A stretch of 64,000 nt of DNA from Rugalucina vietnamica (taxonomy: Eukaryota > Mollusca > Bivalvia > Lucinida > Lucinidae): positions 10,169,726 through 10,233,725 of the forward strand of contig OZ024876.1 in NCBI GenBank assembly GCA_964017185.1, written 5' to 3'. This document shows, one piece after another, positions 1-10,640 of the stretch (its first letter is position 1; every line of letters begins with the position of its first letter). The notes beneath the pieces are model-generated. The model was not told the origin of the DNA and searched no databases. It saw nothing but the letters and a program-made list of their open reading frames with translations. Position numbers and translations under genes: made by a program.

Positions 1-261
1 AACCAGCCATGCCCAATCCTACAACTTAAGAGGTCTTCTTAAAGCCTATATGAAATGAACTCAACACAAAGTCACAACACAATTTCTCAGAAATGGGCAT
101 ATCGTCAGCATATGACGGAAACAGTTAATGAGGAAGTTTAAATTTGGGCTTTTATTGATTTTAACTTACTCGGAAGATTGGACAATGACAATAATTTTAT
201 TTCTAATATAGCTTAACTGCACAAAGTGCAAAAACATGCAGCTAGATATAGCATCTGAAAA

Positions 262-715
262 ACATGTCCATGAAAAGTATACCCCCATAAACCCCATTTT
301 TATATAGTAAACCTTGGCTGTGAAGGGGTATACCATTTAACTTATTTTTAATCCAAAAGATAGATTGAGGGTACTCGTTAGAATCACCTCGTCCAGAAGG
401 TTCTAACAAAATATTTCAGCTGAAAATTTTCATTTCATCATGAAAACAGGTCCGTGCCATGAATACCCCCTTAAACCCCACTTTTATACAACAAAACTGG
501 GGTATGCAGGGGTATTCCTATTTTTCTTATTTTTGCTCCAAAACATAGATTGTGGGTACTCGTTAGAACCGCCTCGTTTTGAGCAAAAATAAGAAAAATA
601 TCAACATTTTTCAGCTGAAAATTTTCAATGTTTAAAGCTAAAAAAATCTCTGTTTATTGCACGGGCAAGTTTTCGTAATCTCTGTATATTGCATTGACAT
701 GTTATCGTAATGGCG
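262..715. repeat. Palindromic MITE family A, two overlapping decayed copies
   Basis: Two partial copies of a short element whose full form runs from a GAAAACATGTCCGTG-type end, through a segment reading ATACCCCCTTAAACCCC and a run like CTTATTTTTGCTC, to a central GAACCGCCTCG, and back to a CATGGGCATGTTTTCGTAAT end. Related copies lie near 25617, 32505, 44475, 45770, 48960, 57011 and 59820. It has no coding capacity, so it is a non-autonomous DNA transposon by structure. Confidence 0.7.
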
Positions 716-1240
716 AGCTTAATTTGTTGATAAAGGGACACAACTCAAAGTTTGACAGAACAAAAGCAAAGTACGAATAGAAGATCATGGCAATAAAATC
801 GTATTTGGAACGGTTAGTAAATAAAAACAATTGCTGGAGGTCCTCAAACCGATTTCTCGGAAACTGCTGCTATCTATAACAAATAGAGGCAACAGAAGCA
901 AATTCGCCTTTATAATAAGTTCGTTAGTTTCGGTTGGCCTAAGCTGCGTTAGGTTCAACAATTCCTTAAGGATGTTCACTGCCAATGATAACTTTTTTCT
1001 AGCAGCTTTTTTTGCTTCCAAAATATAAAACAAGAAATTTAAAAACAAAGATACCATAGGGCAGTATGTATATTTTTCAAAATACATTCATCTGAATGAG
1101 ACCACGTGACTTTGACAATTACATTCAATTTTCATTTCTTTCATACGTATCTTTCTTGAACAACAATACGTGCATCAAGACTGCATTCAAAAGTGTTTTT
1201 GGTTACATAAAACAGACTATTATGAATCAAAAAATATTAT
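716..1240. other. AT-rich DNA without a recognisable gene
   Basis: Only short overlapping reading frames on both strands, with no family motifs, no supported splice sites and no repeat shared with the rest of the window that I could see. Confidence 0.5.
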
Positions 1241-1248
1241 AGAAAGGT

Positions 1249-2050
1249 ACAAGTAGGCAACGATCAGGAAAAGGCGCAATCAGCAAGAGATTCCAACTCC
1301 AAAAACCGAGGTGGGAAAAAACAAATTAAATCAGGTATTTATACCATGAAAACATATCATAAGCCGCATGAGCAGCTATTTTCCCAATTGGTGGCCACCT
1401 AGTTACCTAAACTTAACTTTAAACACCAAGACATAAATCAATAAGAACCACCACAGAAGTATCGCCTTGGAACGATCAGTAATATAAAATTACTGGCGGG
1501 CTTAAATCGATTTTACAGGTACCTAACCTCACCCTCAGCTTCTGCAGTGGTTCACAACATTTAGTTAGTTGTCCGGTCCTTGTGGTGAATCTCTAACTAG
1601 TCAATGAATCATCATGGACAAACAAATAAATTATGATAAACATCATGATGAATATAAACGAGGACTCACTGATTGAGTAAGCTGCCCGACGATGGAGATC
1701 ACTGGGCGCCAAATAACTTACTAACTCCGGAGCAAAAGAAAAACACCAGTTGGACCCCAGTGGGCCAAGGTACAGACAAGAAGCTCCGGCCCTAACCAAT
1801 TAAAATGAATAGCGTTATGTCGGGGTCATCATAGAGTCTGACAACCGACCCAACGGCGTGCAATTAAAGAAGGCAGCATATTTATCAAGCATGATTGGCA
1901 TGCAGACAGTCGCATTACATTTAAGTTATATCCTATACGTCTGTAACGTGTAATGATTTTCCTGATATTTGAAAAGAAAAATCATTCCTTCCTAAGTTTC
2001 TTAAATTTGTAAACCAAGTCACCATAAAATTCTGAAAGGCCCTCGCGTAA
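1249..2050 (-). repeat. LINE family C 3' end, 5'-truncated copy (minus)
   Basis: This shares most of its length with 40892-41835 and 60270-61020. On the minus strand a decayed protein tail (ACLV.NPI, then GRASDSMM in better copies) is followed by about 700 bp of untranslated DNA ending in a sequence complementary to AAGGTACAAGTAGGCAA. Several copies share this end but begin at different places, as expected of 5'-truncated non-LTR retrotransposons. An A-rich run (2155-2215) follows at the truncated side and is not its own tail. Confidence 0.6.
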
Positions 2051-2149
2051 AAGGGCCTTTAGCCCCGAATTAAATTTGGAAATCAATTCAAAAACGCCTT
2101 TGTAACCTGAAGCGAATGACATTTTTACGAAACATTTAACGGCCTCACA

Positions 2150-2154
<5 letters not shown>

Positions 2155-2190
<36 letters not shown>

Positions 2191-2215
2191 AAAAATAAAA
2201 AATAAAATAAATAAA
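2155..2215. repeat. A-rich simple repeat
   Basis: About 34 consecutive A residues, then TAAAAAATAAAAAAT-type sequence. Confidence 0.9.
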
Positions 2216-2475
2216 CGCTGCATGTCCTGTGAAATAGTTAAAAAGAAATTATCAGGAGTTCTTATTATTCGGAATGGCATATTGACTGGCTTCATAGGTT
2301 AATATTTCAATCCAGTATGAATTACAGCTTTTGCTACTATGCTCATACTTAATTTTGTTTCTAAAAAGGAATACTGTAAGTCAGGACGCGCACTGAATCA
2401 TCAAACGACAAATACTACCAAACCGCGCGCGTATCCTTTTATGAACCATAGCTTTAACAGGTAGTATATCGCTAA

Positions 2476-4006
2476 AGCCTAGGTTACATTTGCCCTACGA
2501 TTAGCTTGCGATGATCGTACGATGCCAATTTTTGCATTTTCGCGCAATCTCCGCAGGGTGACCCTACGACGTCCCTACGATTCTACGGCTTCCTACGATC
2601 TCCGTAGCTTCTGCGATTTTGTAGTAGTCTGCACTTTTACAAATCTTTAAAAGTCGTAAGACCGTAGCCCGGACGCCGTACGGAAACCCTGCGACGATCG
2701 TGCGGTCATCGCACGATTTTAAAGAAAATTTTGGGATAAGATTATCGTAGACCTATAGGGTGATCGTACGGCATCCGTACGGCTATATCGCAAGGTTATT
2801 AAAATCGTACAGATATCGTGCGGTCATTATACGGACATACCACCGCGTCCGCACGTTTATCGTGCGGCCGCCAAGTGATTGCTGTGCATTTTTGATGGGT
2901 ATGGTTGCATTTCACCATTAGGTTTCAATAATACCGCTTGCCTTTTTCTTTCTGGGGAGCCATGCTGGACTGTGAGGTTGTACACGTTTGGTCGTACACG
3001 AAAGACAGACGGACACCTAACATCGCACGGCTATCGTAGGGAGGCCGCAAGGGCTCAGTCAGAAATCGTAGGGACTCCTCACGGACATCGCACGGGCTCC
3101 TTACGATTTCCACTTAAAGTGTGCAGAGGCCCTACGATTTCCCTACGATCTTCGTACGGTTCTGACTCGGAACATCGAAGAAAGCCAGAACAAGAAATCG
3201 TATAATGCTCGAATGAGTTGTAAACACCTACGTCGTAGCCCATTATCACCTACGATATCTAAAATATCGTAGGGAAAATCGCAGACCGAAAAATCGTACA
3301 ATGATCGGGGCAAATGTTACCTACTAGGCATGACCCCTTGCGGACACCCTACGATCGCTGTACGATTTTTGTCCCAAAACTATCATACAAAAATCGTGAG
3401 GTGACCGCACGACCATCGCAAGGTCTCCGTGCGGTGCCCGTTTGACGACGTACGACGTGTCTACGGGCTACGGTCTTACGATTTTTAAAATTTGTAATAG
3501 TGCAGACTATTACAAAATCGTAGAGGTTACGGAGATCGTAGGAAGTCGTAGGGACATCGTAGGGTCACCCTGCGGAGACCGCACGAAAATGCAAAAATTG
3601 GCATCGTACGATCATCGCAAGCTTATCGTAGGCCAAATGTAACCAAGGCATCAGTCAGAATTCCAAGGGACTCCGTACGATATCCACTTAAAGTCTGCGG
3701 AGACCCTACGACTACCGTACGACCGCCTTGCGTTTTGTATCCGAACGTGTAGGGACTCCGTAAGGACATTGCACGGGCTTCGTACGATGTCCACGTACAA
3801 TTTGCGGAGACCTACGGCTACCGTACGATCGCCTTGTGTTTTTGTATCAGAAAGTCGACAAAAGGCAGATCAAGAAATCGTACTATGTCCGTATGAATTG
3901 TAAACACATACGACGTAGCCCACGATCACCTACGATGTCAAAAAATCGTAGGGAAAATTGCAGGTCGAAAAATCGTATGATGATCGGGGCAAATGTAACC
4001 TAGGCT
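2476..4006. mobile_element. Foldback element F1, PIF/Harbinger-like MITE with TAA target duplication
   Basis: The ends are exact inverted copies: AGCCTAGGTTACATTTG at the left and CAAATGTAACCTAGGCT at the right. They are flanked by TAA at 2473-2475 and at 4007-4009. Long inner stretches are also inverted: 2480-2680 matches the reverse complement of 3430-3650. The body consists of degenerate CG-rich words such as CCTACGAT, CGTACGATC and ATCGTAGGG. A 3-bp TWA duplication is typical of PIF/Harbinger elements. No transposase is present, so it is non-autonomous. The reading frames inside are repeat artefacts. Confidence 0.75.
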
Positions 4007-4009
4007 TAA

Positions 4010-4590
4010 TTAAGTATATGTAGCGAGTGGCGAGGCTGTACTTGTTGGTAGAGCGGATAAAATTTGCTTCAGGGAAGTTTTGAGAAACTTTCCCAATGTA
4101 TCTAGATGGGACTTGGATGGTACAGCAACCTCTAGACCATACAACAACAAAGGGACTACATATATCTGGAACACATGTACCGCCGTCTGATGATCCAACC
4201 CAGTATTACGGTAGTCCCGCAGGCATCAGACTGTACATGGCTCTTCTGGCTTTTTGTATATCAAGGACTAATTTTCACTGATGATCGTGGTATCCCCATA
4301 TAAGTAACCCGAGGCATAGGTACTCCTCCTAAATTCCATTCTCTGTCAGAGCTACGCGTACATTGTTTCCTTTAATTTGGTCCAGCCACTGCAATGACAC
4401 TTTTTACTGGTTGAAGCAGGTAGTTCTCCATACTGCTGTAGTCGAAGCCCATATCTAGCATAAGCTGCAACTCATCTGTATCATCCGATTTAAACAGCAT
4501 ATCCTCTGCGCATGTCGGAGCACCACAGAATACAGTACCAATGGAAGCACCATATCCAGATCTTTCAACTCGAAGCAAGGCATTATTGGT
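4010..4590 (-). pseudogene. Decayed LINE reverse transcriptase fragment (minus)
   Basis: Two short minus-strand frames resemble parts of a non-LTR reverse transcriptase. The frame at 4372-4578 contains GAPTCAED, a degraded form of the A-x-x-Y-A-D-D active-site block, followed by LQLMLD and YLLQPVKSVI, as seen after the RT active site in LINEs. The frame at 4010-4198 contains a VYVVPLLLYGLEV-like segment typical of the RT thumb/C-terminal region. The frame is broken between them and the catalytic Y and first D are lost, so it is a dead fragment. The LINE family is not established. Confidence 0.55.
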
Positions 4591-4714
4591 ATACAGTTTA
4601 TAGGAATCCGCACTTTACACCCATCTTACTTAAACCCCTGCTTCGCTAAGTCAGTTGATCTAATCACAGAATCGATCTCCCCAACAGACAACATACTTTC
4701 CGGAAACTCAATGG

Positions 4715-5245
4715 AAACATACTGACGTCAATAAAAAACGCCTCATCGAAAATGTTGCATAACTTGGCCAATAGATATACAATATGAACAAAATTTGCAT
4801 TTTCCTTATTTTTATGTTCTCATGGTATAGCATAAACCGAATTTGGTTAACATGCGTACTTTTCTAAAAACTTGCGTGGGTGCACCATTTTTAAAAATTC
4901 ATCCTGACGTCATTGTACAGACGTTTTTGACGTGAAAATTCTTGAAAGCTGTGCAAAGTCGTTTTACAGCCTTAAGAACATCAAAATTTTCAAACGTAAA
5001 ATTACTGGACTATGTGAAGTTGAAATAACGAAAATAACATAGGGACTTTTCACAAGGGAAGAAACAGACGGACCGAAAAATTGATACTGTTCGGTTTCTG
5101 GCGTTCGAACCGACTCCATAGTCCGGGACCATCGTTCGCCTCGGCATAAGATTCCCTCTATCAATTTTTGTTACCGTACCTCTTTCGCCGACGCTTCTGT
5201 AGCAAAATCGTTTTGACGTCGACGTCTTTTATGCTTACGAATTTT
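4715..5245. repeat. Foldback family E copy (partial)
   Basis: It begins with TACTGACGTCAATAAAAAAC and matches, in inverse orientation, most of the right arm of the element at 40088-42363, including the segments around AACATAGGGACTTTTCAC and GACGTCGACGTC. No transposase is visible. Confidence 0.6.
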
Positions 5246-5349
5246 GTCACATTTGTTTAAAGGCTGGCCATGATACTCTTGACTGCTGGTTTAACGGTAG
5301 GAGCAATGGAAGGTCAGACAGAAATAGTAGATAGGAATCCACAGGGCGC

Positions 5350-6027
5350 ATGAAACATGATTGTGAATTTAGTGTTCCTATATATAATACATTTGATTTA
5401 TTATCGGAAACTTCCTTCCTGAATGAAAGTGATTGTTCTAATGACCATCTTTCCACTGCTCCATCCGATGAATCTTTGATCGAAACTGTGGTATATACAA
5501 CTCTGTCTTGTGATGCTAGCAGCTCAGCTTCCTCGGGTTACGAATCAATGCCAAATGTATCAAACGCCCAGATCAACAATTCCGAGTTTGTTTTTAAAAC
5601 AAAGGGTCTGCACATGGCGAACTTAAACATACGCCACATACTACCTAAACTCGATGAGTTACGCATTGTGATGTCAAGTGAAAATGGTCCAGATATACTT
5701 GGACTGTGTGAGACTTTTTTAAATGAAAATATCGCATGTAACGAGTTGACAATAAATGGCTTTGAGTATTTGCGAAAAGATCGCTCTGTTACGATAGATA
5801 AATCGGGAGGCGGTTTAATTTTGTATTTTCGAAATAACATAAACTGTAAACATCGGCCTGAATTCAAAATATCAAAGATAGAAACCATATGGACAGAGAT
5901 ATCTCTACCAAATTCCAAACCTTTTCTTTTATGTACGACATATCGCCCCCAGATGCTAAGTCGAACTGGATCGATCTTTTCGAAGAAGAGCTGTCGGCAG
6001 CACAAACCAGTGGCTTGGAAATAATAT
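5350..6027 (+). pseudogene. LINE endonuclease region, left half (APE-type non-LTR retrotransposon)
   Basis: The frame opens with ATG at 5350. After an N-terminal stretch of about 80 residues, the apurinic-endonuclease-like fold begins: an ANLNIRHILPKLDEL block, the catalytic-type GLCETFL, then GGGLILYFR and a TIWTEI strand. The intact frame shifts at a run of five C (5946-5950): downstream of it the expected protein continues in the next frame, so one base appears lost or mis-assembled. The gene is then cut at 6027 by the LTR element. The rest of the endonuclease (GDIN and SDHFPV motifs) resumes at 21589. The motif set suggests the CR1/Jockey group, by inference. No RT domain remains on either side. 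Confidence 0.8.
6024..6027. other. Target-site duplication (left), atat
   Basis: atat directly precedes the LTR and recurs at 21585-21588 directly after the other LTR. Removing the element and one copy rejoins the LINE endonuclease in a single reading frame. Confidence 0.85.
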
Positions 6028-6397
6028 TGCAACGGGAGCCTAGCGCCGAGATAATCTTGTCAGGATAAACTAGGATCGTCGCATAATTTGCGTAGGTTCG
6101 CCTGGCCTGGTAGCTTAGCTAAGGGTAGTGATATAGAGTCAAGTCTGGAGGGGTTAAATTTCAATTAATTTAATTAAACATACCCTATTAAATGTGAGCA
6201 ATATCTATACATATTTCAACATTTATACAGATGTGCTGGCTTAAACCGATGATTTATAATATTCGGGGGAGTCTCAATCTCAATATAATTTATTACACTA
6301 ATACTTCTAAAGTACCATATCATCAATGCAACATAAGATGGTGCAAACCTAGTATGTTAGATATGAAACCCTATAATGTGTACAAAGTACACCAACA

Positions 6398-7110
6398 ATG
6401 GTGTACACAAGTACGAAGGATGTGTTAATTTATTATTTACTAAAATGCACCAACGATGGTGTGCACCAACGATGGTGTGAGGGATGGTGCGATTGTTATT
6501 CGCTAAGGTGCACCAACGATGGTGTGCACCAACAAGGATGGATGATAGTATTTGATGGTTGTATAACTAAGTGCACCAACGATGGTGTGCACCAACAATG
6601 GTGTGAGGGATGGTGCGATTGTTATTCGTTAAGGTGCACCAACGATGGTGTGCACCAACAAGGATGGATGATAGTATTTGATGGTTGTATAACTAAGTGC
6701 ACCAACGATGGTGTGCACCAACAATGGTGTGAGGGATGGTGCGATTGTTATTCGTTAAGGTGCACCAACGATGGTGTGCACCAACAAGGATGGATGATTG
6801 AGTGATAATCTAAAGTGCACCAACGATGGTGTGCACCAACGATGGTGAGCACCAACAAAGATGTATGATTGAGTGATAATCTAAAGTGCACCAACGATGG
6901 TGTGCACCAACGATGGTGAGCACCAACAAAGATGTATGATTGAGTGATAATCTAAAGTGCACCAACGATGGTGTGCACCAACGATGGTGAGCACCAACAA
7001 AGATGTATGATTGAGTGATAATCTAAAGTGCACCAACGATGGTGTGCACCAACACCAATGGTGAGAGTTTACAAGTTGCACCTTCCAGATGGTATGCACC
7101 AACAATAATG
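6398..7110. repeat. Tandem hairpin array within the LTR
   Basis: Two kinds of repeat unit share the core GTGCACCAACGATGGTGTGC. One is about 125 bp long (units near 6505, 6629 and 6754). The other is 71 bp long (units near 6812, 6882, 6953 and 7024). The core folds on itself: GGTGCACC pairs with GGTG(T)GCACC around AACGAT. In element sense the array lies between the TATA box and the first AATAAA, that is, in the R region of the transcript. The apparent 135-residue frame here is a repeat artefact. Confidence 0.85.
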
Positions 7111-7458
7111 TAATTTACACTAACAAAGTAGTGTATCAAATAAACTCAAATATTCTCCTATATATTTCTTGCTATTTTAGAAAACATACTTTAGAGAAAT
7201 TAATATAAAATTCATGTGCCAACCAGCCTTAAAGTATCAAATGCCAAATAAACACAGCACCAACAAGTCTAAACAACACAAAATGATTATGAGATTACAT
7301 CAAGTGGACCCTTCTGGTGTGGTCTAGGCATGATGGTGCTATAGACTCAGCAAGTGAGAGTTGTTATACGAGAATATTCAAGAACAATGGGCTAAAGCAG
7401 CTCAAGTTGACTATTTGAATCAAATTCAAATAATGCCGCCAGAGCTACTCCGCTCTGC

Positions 7459-7465
7459 TTTTATA
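7459..7465 (-). promoter_or_regulatory. TATA box copy in the downstream LTR
   Basis: TATAAAA on the minus strand, followed by GCAGAGCGGAG. It is the duplicate of the functional position at 21174-21180. Here it would drive transcription out of the element into the left flank. Confidence 0.5.
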
Positions 7466-7871
7466 CCCATGGGTCACATGACCCCAGGGGACGCTACTAC
7501 GGAAGCCCACGAAAGGCGGATGGTGCATTCGGGAATTTCCGTAACGTTGGTGCAGTTTCGGTCGATGCGGACCATTCTGCAATTACAACCAACGGAAAGT
7601 ACCGAAAATATACGATGATGGTGCAGTTTAGAAGACCCGACGATTCGATCGAAAAATCCAAAAATACAGCCGTACAAAGACATAACAACACGCAAATTTG
7701 GTGAAAATGTAAAATATAGAGGTAAATCTAACTGATCATTCACCGATTCCCGTCAATTCAGCGAGGAAGCGAGTAAAATTAGCGAAGAAAGTTGGCACAC
7801 GATGTTTACATAATTTCGACAGTCCTAATACCCGATACAAAGAAGCAGCAATAGCCCTGTTCCGTTACATA

Positions 7872-7882
7872 GCCCCCCATCC
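7872..7882 (-). other. Polypurine tract
   Basis: On the minus strand GGATGGGGGGC lies two or three bases before the LTR start TGTAACGG. This is the expected place for the plus-strand DNA primer of reverse transcription. Confidence 0.7.
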
Positions 7883-7891
7883 ATAAAGGAC

Positions 7892-7914
7892 ATGGACCCC
7901 ATGAGGAGCGCCAG
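7892..7914 (+). CDS. Antisense unit, predicted exon 1 coding part
   Basis: An ATG at 7892 is followed by seven codons and two further bases up to CAG|GTAAGT, a consensus splice donor with the intron starting at 7915. The exon would begin inside the LTR and cross the complement of the polypurine tract. It leaves two bases of a codon, which fits exon 10519-10620. Its start is undefined. The evidence is splice-site quality and phase only. Confidence 0.45.
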
Positions 7915-8938
7915 GTAAGTAAAACAGGTAAAATGATATCAATACTTGAAATTTTGAACATACAAAATTGAAGTTTGGTTTGGTGGCTATTGCTGTTACT
8001 TTCAACTCCCCAGAACAACTAGTAAACAATTAAGTACAGTACATGACCATAAGTTGTGAACAATAAATACATTTTATGACACCCTTAATTGCGGACTTTT
8101 TCTTAAATAAAATAGATGAAATTGAAGATGATTCCGCTTTAAAAATGACTTCAATAATTAACAGATAATTCATAATGAATGAAATTTAACTGAGAGGCTT
8201 AATTAGAAATCAATTTTACATTTAAAACTTTCAAATGTGATTTCATATGAAGATAATTTACATAAACTGCTATTACAGTTGCTGTTCAAAGGTACAGTAA
8301 CAGACTAGAAAAGCGATGTCTACAATTTTCGTTAACAATGACCACATCGGTTAGAGCCTTACTTTCAACTTGGACATGTAAGTATATCATAGGTAAGTGA
8401 CATTATAATTACAAGCCAACTAACAATGCTGCAATTTTCAAGATTGAAACAAGATACCATTTTGACATTTGAATTTTTACATATCATTGGTCTCTTACCT
8501 GGATATGCAAGAACCGACTTAATTCGAACCTATATATACTTTAATTAATGAGTACTTAGATACCATTGCATACTTCCAGGTAAGACTTGCAGCCAGCACA
8601 TCAACAAGTTATACAACAACTTGGCATAAAGATATTCACCATATATACACATAACATCTTTCGCAATTCAAGAATGGAATTTAACATGTTTTGTCAAGTT
8701 GAACATATACAAACTTGCTTGACACAACCTATTCATTGCAATAATATCTATATCAATTCTCATGTAAAATATAGCAGATCATTATGCAGTGCATAACAAT
8801 GGTAAATTGGATATAGTTCTGGTTGTGCACACATTAATCTCAATCAGACTCAAAACAAGCATTTAGTCAAACTAAATTATTGAATCATGACATACAATTA
8901 ACTATAGCTGCATATACATGTATTATCATTCATTTCAG

Positions 8939-9046
8939 GTAGCAAAGACATGACTCTGGCGTTATGGTTACCTAAGGCAGCTATGTGATAGTCCATACTC
9001 AGAAGGCACATGTGATACCAGTCGGCTAATGCTCTACTCTTAAGAG
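8939..9046 (+). other. Antisense unit, possible cassette exon
   Basis: It lies between an ATTCATTTCAG acceptor and an AGAG|GTAAGT donor. The 108-nt length keeps phase, but in the phase set by exon 1 it introduces a TAG at once. If used, it would be a stop-containing (poison) exon or part of a non-coding RNA. Confidence 0.35.
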
Positions 9047-10518
9047 GTAAGTTTCATGACAGTGCACAATATTGGTGCACATTCTGTGCACACACATAAA
9101 ATTTCGTGATTTATACAAAACTAACATTATTCCATTTCAAATCTTTACACATTTATAATTCAGATACAACATAACGCTCATCAAGCTCCTAGCACTCAGT
9201 ATTCATTTGCAAACAGTTTAACCATTGCTTCACAGAAGATAGCTAGAATACCATAAACATACATTTTTCTTTCAATCAATAATCAACCAGAAAAGGTGTT
9301 TCACACCAAAAAAAAAATTTGTGTCATACCTAGTCCAACAAATATCCTTAGGTGAAACATTGCAAATGTGATATCAACAAAAACTTGAGTCATATCTACA
9401 CATGCATTTATTCTTCAAACATTGAAACAGTGAATCAAAAATTTCATAACAACTAGTGATCATTTAGCCTAAAAACATGAGCGTAATACAGCACCTAGTT
9501 ATAGCTCACATGTTTGCGAGACCAAATCTTATACTTTCAGACTTCTCAGACTGCAACATAATTATACTGGGCTTAAAAAGACAATATACCAGTAACTTTA
9601 GAATAATGACCATCAATATGACAAATAGTATGATTGGTGTTATCAAATATCTTATCAGTTCATTCACTCTATTTTGTACATAAAACAGTTGCCTTACATT
9701 GCAGTATCTAATAGATAGCATTACTTATGGGATTGCGACACAGTTACTAGGCTTCAAATATGTAATACTTCAATATGACTGTCTTGTTGACTCAATATAC
9801 ATAACAATACATTTCAACAAGTTACACCATTCATCAAATTTATAGTTGTTCATAAAAATAGTGTCTGACAAATAAAAACTAGTTGGGAGACTGTGCAAAA
9901 TAGCTAAGCTTTTAAATATACTACAATCTTGTTTTCTGGTATGTAAATTCAAGTAATCAATATGCTGATTTCCTAAAATAACCTTACTTTCACAAACTTC
10001 TTTCACTATCATGATATAGAAAAACTGCTAATTGCTAATTTACTTTGACTATGAAATTGTAAGAACATCAACAAAAATATGTACAAGTACAACTACCTCA
10101 AATTACTTCACAATACCTAGAAATTCTATTAAAAATGACAGATTTATTCCTTATGATATTTCAAAAGTAATACTTAGTTCAAATAGCCAAATCTTAATAT
10201 TGCTACGAATGAAATATAGAAGAAAAAGGTCTAAAAATTTATGATTGAAATTTAGAAATTGAAATTTAGTTATAGACTAAGATTTTAACAGTCTCCAAAA
10301 ATATGAAAAATACAATAATTACTTAACATTAATTTCTAACTTAACTAAAACTAAATTCCGCCTTCTTGGTAGAGTAGTCCTTGGTCTTCTGTGGATTGAC
10401 ATCGATTTTATTTATGCTTCAGGAATGTCCATATTTTTCGCGAAATTTGATTTTAATAAATTAATTTTTAATTTTACGCGGGAAATTTCACACGCGATTT
10501 CTTCTTCTGTATTTTCAG

Positions 10519-10620
10519 GCAGATGACGTCCCTGATAGTATCTCAATTGTTGGAGATACTACATCTCAAGTTAGTATCTCAATTGTTGGAGATACTCATC
10601 CATCTCAATAGAATTTCTAG
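10519..10620 (+). CDS. Antisense unit, predicted exon 2
   Basis: The acceptor is very strong (CTTCTTCTGTATTTTCAG, ending 10518) and the donor is perfect (CTAG|GTAAGT). The 102-nt exon is open in the phase set by exon 1 and encodes a leucine-rich segment. That segment includes a 25-bp direct repeat (10536-10560 and 10572-10596, offset 36 bp), so a seven-residue S-Q-L-L-E-I-L block appears twice. The exon lies just past the ORF3 stop codon on the other strand and does not overlap it. There is no recognised family. Confidence 0.5.
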
Positions 10621-10640
10621 GTAAGTTGATGACATCCTTG

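Larger units (their letters stand above)
6028..7869 (-). repeat. LTR, 3' copy in element sense
   Basis: It is 1842 bp, with TG...CA ends (TGCAACGGG at 6028, CCGTTACA ending at 7869), and was identical to 19743-21584 in the segments compared, with a constant offset of 13,715. In element sense U3 starts at 7869. A TATAAAA box lies at 7459-7465, and AATAAA signals at 6429-6434 and 6299-6304 could end transcripts. On the + strand the LTR would serve as the promoter of the antisense unit. A TATATATT sequence near 7160 is a weak candidate for that. Confidence 0.93.

Noticed and set aside
2879..3642. ORFs in foldback F1
   Set aside because: Products of degenerate CG-rich words, without domain signals.
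6398..7110. CRISPR-like array or repetitive protein gene
   Set aside because: Repeats are not separated by unique spacers, lie in an LTR of a eukaryotic element, and the repeated frame is a by-product of the unit length.
7361..7743. ORFs of 64-89 residues inside the LTR
   Set aside because: They start with non-ATG codons, overlap each other on both strands and cover the promoter region.
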